A DNA stretch of 8,192 nt, taken from NCBI GenBank assembly GCA_002429615.1, contig DJAN01000213.1, forward strand, positions 1-8,192, read 5' to 3'. This DNA comes from Lysobacteraceae bacterium UBA6001. Its GTDB lineage: Bacteria > Pseudomonadota > Gammaproteobacteria > Xanthomonadales > Xanthomonadaceae. Of the stretch, positions 5,955-8,192 are shown piece by piece; the first letter of the stretch is position 1; the number at the start of each line of letters is the position of its first letter. The notes beneath the pieces are model-generated. The model was not told the origin of the DNA. It saw nothing but the letters and a program-made list of their open reading frames with translations, and searched no databases. A program made the translations under genes and the position numbers.

Positions 5955-7022
5955 ATGCCCCCACTTCGTCCGCTGTCCCTCTTGCTGGCCGCGACGCTTT
6001 CCACCGCCGGCCTCTCCGCCACCGCCCATGCCGCCGAACAGTGCGAGCAGAGCACCATGGACCAGACCCCGCCGGCGGTGAATTTCCGCGTCGACAACGA
6101 CCTGTTCGGCGGCGCCGACCAGGACCAGGGGTATACCAATGGCGCGGTGATCACCCTGGTGTCGCCGAACCTGGTCGACTACACCGATGACCCCTGCCTG
6201 CCGCGCCTGGCGCGCTGGGTGAACAGCCATCTCGAACGCCTGCATCCGGGCGAATTCAAGCAGCAGAACATGGTCTTCTCGTTCGGCCAGGGCATCTTCA
6301 CGCCCACCGACTTCACCCGGAAGGACGTGATTCCCGACGACCGCCCGTATGCCGGCATCCTGATGGCGAGCTTCGGCTACAACGCGCGCAACGACGATCA
6401 CCTGCGCACCACCCAGCTCCAGCTGGGCGTGGTCGGCCCGTGGGCGCTGGGCAAGCAGGTGCAGAACGCAGTGCACGACGTGCTCGGCGACGAGAAGTTC
6501 CAGGGCTGGGACAACCAGCTGCACAACGAACCGCTGATCGGCATCGTCCACGAACGCATGCGCCGCTGGCCGGGCGATGCCTCGGTCAATGCCGATGGCT
6601 GGGGTTGGGATGCCATCACCCATTGGGGCGGGACGCTGGGCAACCGCGCGACCTACGCCAACATGGGCGCGGAAGTGCGCTTCGGCTGGAAGCTGCCGGA
6701 CGACTTCGGCAGCACGCCGATCCGCCCGGCCGGCGAGAACACCGCGCCGAGCCTGCGTGGCCGTCCGACCGGCTGGTCGGGGCATCTGTTCGTGACCACC
6801 GATGCGCGCTGGGTACTGCGCGACATCACCCTGGACGGCAACACCTTCCGCGACAGCCACAGCGTGGACAAGCGGCCGCTGGTGGCCGACATCGGTTACG
6901 GCTTGGCGATCATGCGTGGCCGCTGGAAGTTCGCACTCGCCCGCTACCACCGCACCCGCGAGTTCGATACCCAAAAGGAACTGCCGGTGTACGGCAGCTT
7001 CACCATCAGCCGCATGCTGTGA
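5955..7022 (+). CDS. lpxR: LpxR-type (DUF2219) outer-membrane lipid A 3'-O-deacylase
   Basis: LpxR is a 12-stranded outer-membrane beta-barrel that removes the 3'-acyloxyacyl group from lipid A in a calcium-dependent way, changing host recognition and permeability. From the ATG at 5955 the protein has 355 residues and a classical signal peptide (PPLRPLSLLLAATLSTAG, cleavage after AHA). The family hallmark FRVDNDLFGG, with the Asn-Asp pair equivalent to the active-site/calcium-site Asn-Asp of Salmonella LpxR, comes about 20 residues into the mature protein. It is followed by DQGYTNG, DRPYAG and GWDNQLHNEP, all typical. The C-terminal half alternates polar and hydrophobic residues as expected for barrel strands. 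An in-frame ATG at 5877 would add 26 residues before the signal peptide; neither start has a Shine-Dalgarno sequence, and I prefer 5955 because of the signal peptide. The last residue is Leu, not the Phe common in outer-membrane barrels. The gene is transcribed alone and ends at a strong terminator. Confidence 0.88.
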   Translation: MPPLRPLSLLLAATLSTAGLSATAHAAEQCEQSTMDQTPPAVNFRVDNDLFGGADQDQGYTNGAVITLVSPNLVDYTDDPCLPRLARWVNSHLERLHPGEFKQQNMVFSFGQGIFTPTDFTRKDVIPDDRPYAGILMASFGYNARNDDHLRTTQLQLGVVGPWALGKQVQNAVHDVLGDEKFQGWDNQLHNEPLIGIVHERMRRWPGDASVNADGWGWDAITHWGGTLGNRATYANMGAEVRFGWKLPDDFGSTPIRPAGENTAPSLRGRPTGWSGHLFVTTDARWVLRDITLDGNTFRDSHSVDKRPLVADIGYGLAIMRGRWKFALARYHRTREFDTQKELPVYGSFTISRML

Positions 7023-7040
7023 GGACTGCCTCGCGGGAAT

Positions 7041-7071
7041 AAAAAAAGCCGGCTTTCGCCGGCTTTTTTTT
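7041..7071. terminator. Bidirectional intrinsic terminator between the lpxR-like gene and the carboxypeptidase gene
   Basis: GCCGGC (7048-7053) and GCCGGC (7058-7063) form a 6-bp stem over the loop TTTC. Seven A residues (7041-7047) precede it and eight T residues (7064-7071) follow. It is therefore a textbook terminator on both strands: 18 bases after the lpxR-like stop and 5 bases after the carboxypeptidase stop. Confidence 0.95.
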
Positions 7072-7076
7072 CGTGC

Positions 7077-8192
7077 TTATTCCGATTCCCACCACAGCCA
7101 GAAGGCGTCCCACAGGCGCTTGAAGAAGTTGCCCTCCTCCACCGCGCTGATCGCCACCAGCGGCGCCTCGGCAACGACCTTGCCATCCAGCTGCACCTTG
7201 ACCTTGCCCACCTGCTGGCCCTGCTTGATCGGCGCCGACAGGTTCTTGGCCACTTCGATGCTCGGCTTGAGATCGTTGTAACGGCCACGCGGCGCCATCA
7301 CCAGCAGCGGCTCGGCCACGCCCAGCTGCACCTGGTCCTGCGCGCCCTTCCACACCTTCTGCTGCACCACGACCTTGCCCGGCTCGTACAGGCGATGGGT
7401 CTCGAAGAAGCGGAAGCCCCAATTGAGCAGCGCCAGGCTGTCATCGGCGCGCTGCTTCTCGGAGGTGTCGCCCATCACCACCGCCACCAGGCGCTGGTCA
7501 CCACGCTTGGCCGAACTCATCAGGCAGTAGCCGGCTTCGGAGGTGTGGCCGGTCTTGATGCCGTCCACACTCTGGTCGCGCCACAGCAGCAGGTTGCGGT
7601 TCGGCTGGGTGATGTTGTTGACCGTGAATTCCTTGACCTTGTTGTAGGCGTAGGTCTCCGGATAGTCGCGCACCATCGCGCGGCCCAGCAGCGCCAGGTC
7701 GTAGGCGGTGGTGTGATGGCCTTCGGCGCTCAGGCCGTGCGCGTTGACGAAGTGCGAGTCCTTCATGCCGATCTTGGCGGCGTAGCTGTTCATCAGCGAC
7801 GCGAACGCCTCTTCGCTACCGGCCACGTGTTCGGCCAGGGCGATCGCGGCATCGTTGCCGGACTGGATCGCCATGCCCTTCTCCATGTCCTCCAAACGCG
7901 CGGTCTGGTTGACCGGGAAGCCGCTGTAGCTGCCATCGGTGCCCGCGCCACCCTCGCGCCAGGCGCGCTCGCTCATCATCACCTGGTCATCGCGGGTGAT
8001 CTTGCCGTTCTTCAGCTCGGCGGCGACCACATAGGAGGTCATCACCTTGGTGATGCTCGCCGGTGCCAGCTGGGTGTGGATGTTTTCACCCGCCAGGACC
8101 TGGCCGGTGGCGTAGTCCATCAGCACCCAGGCCTTGGAGACCGCCGGAGCGGGCGCCGGCGGCGTCGGCACCGAGGCGGGCGCGGCGGCGGC
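7077..8192 (-). CDS. dacC: D-alanyl-D-alanine carboxypeptidase (PBP5/6 type), 5' end outside the window
   Basis: This low-molecular-mass penicillin-binding protein removes the terminal D-Ala from peptidoglycan pentapeptides in the periplasm, limiting cross-linking. The visible 371 residues lack the true start and signal peptide: the frame stays open to the right edge through an Ala/Pro-rich linker, and the in-frame GTG at 8171 lies inside that linker. The three penicillin-binding motifs are present (fragment numbering): SITK with nucleophile Ser46 and Lys49, SGN at 111-113, and KTG at 213-215. A PBP5-type C-terminal beta domain follows (about 265-350). The end, NFFKRLWDAFWLWWESE, is an aromatic amphipathic helix of the kind that anchors PBP5/PBP6 to the inner membrane. 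E. coli PBP5 and PBP6 have about 400 residues, so roughly 30 residues are missing. dacC is the name usual in Xanthomonadaceae annotation; dacA is equally defensible. It lies near ybeD-lipB-lipA as in E. coli, but is separated from it by two genes. Confidence 0.95.
   Translation of the reverse strand, partial: AAAAPASVPTPPAPAPAVSKAWVLMDYATGQVLAGENIHTQLAPASITKVMTSYVVAAELKNGKITRDDQVMMSERAWREGGAGTDGSYSGFPVNQTARLEDMEKGMAIQSGNDAAIALAEHVAGSEEAFASLMNSYAAKIGMKDSHFVNAHGLSAEGHHTTAYDLALLGRAMVRDYPETYAYNKVKEFTVNNITQPNRNLLLWRDQSVDGIKTGHTSEAGYCLMSSAKRGDQRLVAVVMGDTSEKQRADDSLALLNWGFRFFETHRLYEPGKVVVQQKVWKGAQDQVQLGVAEPLLVMAPRGRYNDLKPSIEVAKNLSAPIKQGQQVGKVKVQLDGKVVAEAPLVAISAVEEGNFFKRLWDAFWLWWESE

Noticed and set aside
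5904..6974. A 356-codon - strand frame opposite the lpxR-like gene
   Set aside because: It is antisense to a gene with clear LpxR motifs and has no recognisable domain of its own.
8169..8171. GTG as the start of the carboxypeptidase
   Set aside because: The frame stays open to the window edge, the signal peptide is missing, and this codon lies within an Ala/Pro-rich linker, so the true start is outside the window.
1..8192. Insertion sequences, tRNA/rRNA genes, CRISPR arrays, prophage or defence genes
   Set aside because: No transposase, integrase, phage or defence protein signature, regularly spaced repeat or tRNA-like cloverleaf was seen on reading both strands. Nearly all of the sequence is accounted for by conserved genes.

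Overview
The window is GC-rich chromosomal DNA from a gammaproteobacterium. Protein sequences and gene content (a ybeD-lipB-lipA lipoate cluster, a tail-specific protease, a PBP5/6-type carboxypeptidase and an LpxR-type lipid A deacylase) point to the Xanthomonadaceae, and the LipA and YbeD sequences look most like Stenotrophomonas. That placement comes from recalled family sequences, not from a search. No mobile elements, RNA genes or CRISPR arrays were seen. Coding density and base use look uniform throughout, so this is mostly ordinary core genome.

Layout, left to right. (1) The last 40 codons of a membrane protein on the + strand, probably a TauE/SafE-type permease, converge on (2) prc, a periplasmic tail-specific protease on the - strand; an A/T-flanked hairpin (125-152) separates them. 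(3) A 183-bp gap holds the prc ribosome binding site and a long imperfect hairpin. (4) lipA, lipB and ybeD follow, all on the - strand and transcribed ybeD>lipB>lipA, with a 13-nt overlap and a 17-nt gap, which is typical of an operon. LipB moves octanoyl groups from acyl carrier protein to lipoyl domains, LipA inserts the two sulfurs, and YbeD is a small conserved companion. (5) After a 133-bp GC-rich gap with nested inverted repeats comes a secreted CsgG/HfaB-like protein with a C-terminal SH3-like domain (- strand). (6) A divergent intergenic region (5658-5954) contains an unusually dense run of stem-loops. (7) A + strand lpxR-like outer-membrane lipid A 3'-O-deacylase gene converges, across a strong bidirectional terminator (7041-7071), on (8) the 3' part of a D-Ala-D-Ala carboxypeptidase gene (- strand) that runs off the right edge.

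The theme is the cell envelope (peptidoglycan trimming, lipid A remodelling, periplasmic proteolysis, a secreted CsgG-like protein) plus lipoate cofactor synthesis. In E. coli the PBP gene dacA lies directly next to ybeD-lipB-lipA. Here the same neighbourhood is split by the lpxR-like and CsgG-like genes. I see no clear undescribed multi-gene system. The items most worth checking are the structured leader of the CsgG-like gene, the CsgG-like protein itself, and a possible leaderless promoter for the lip operon.
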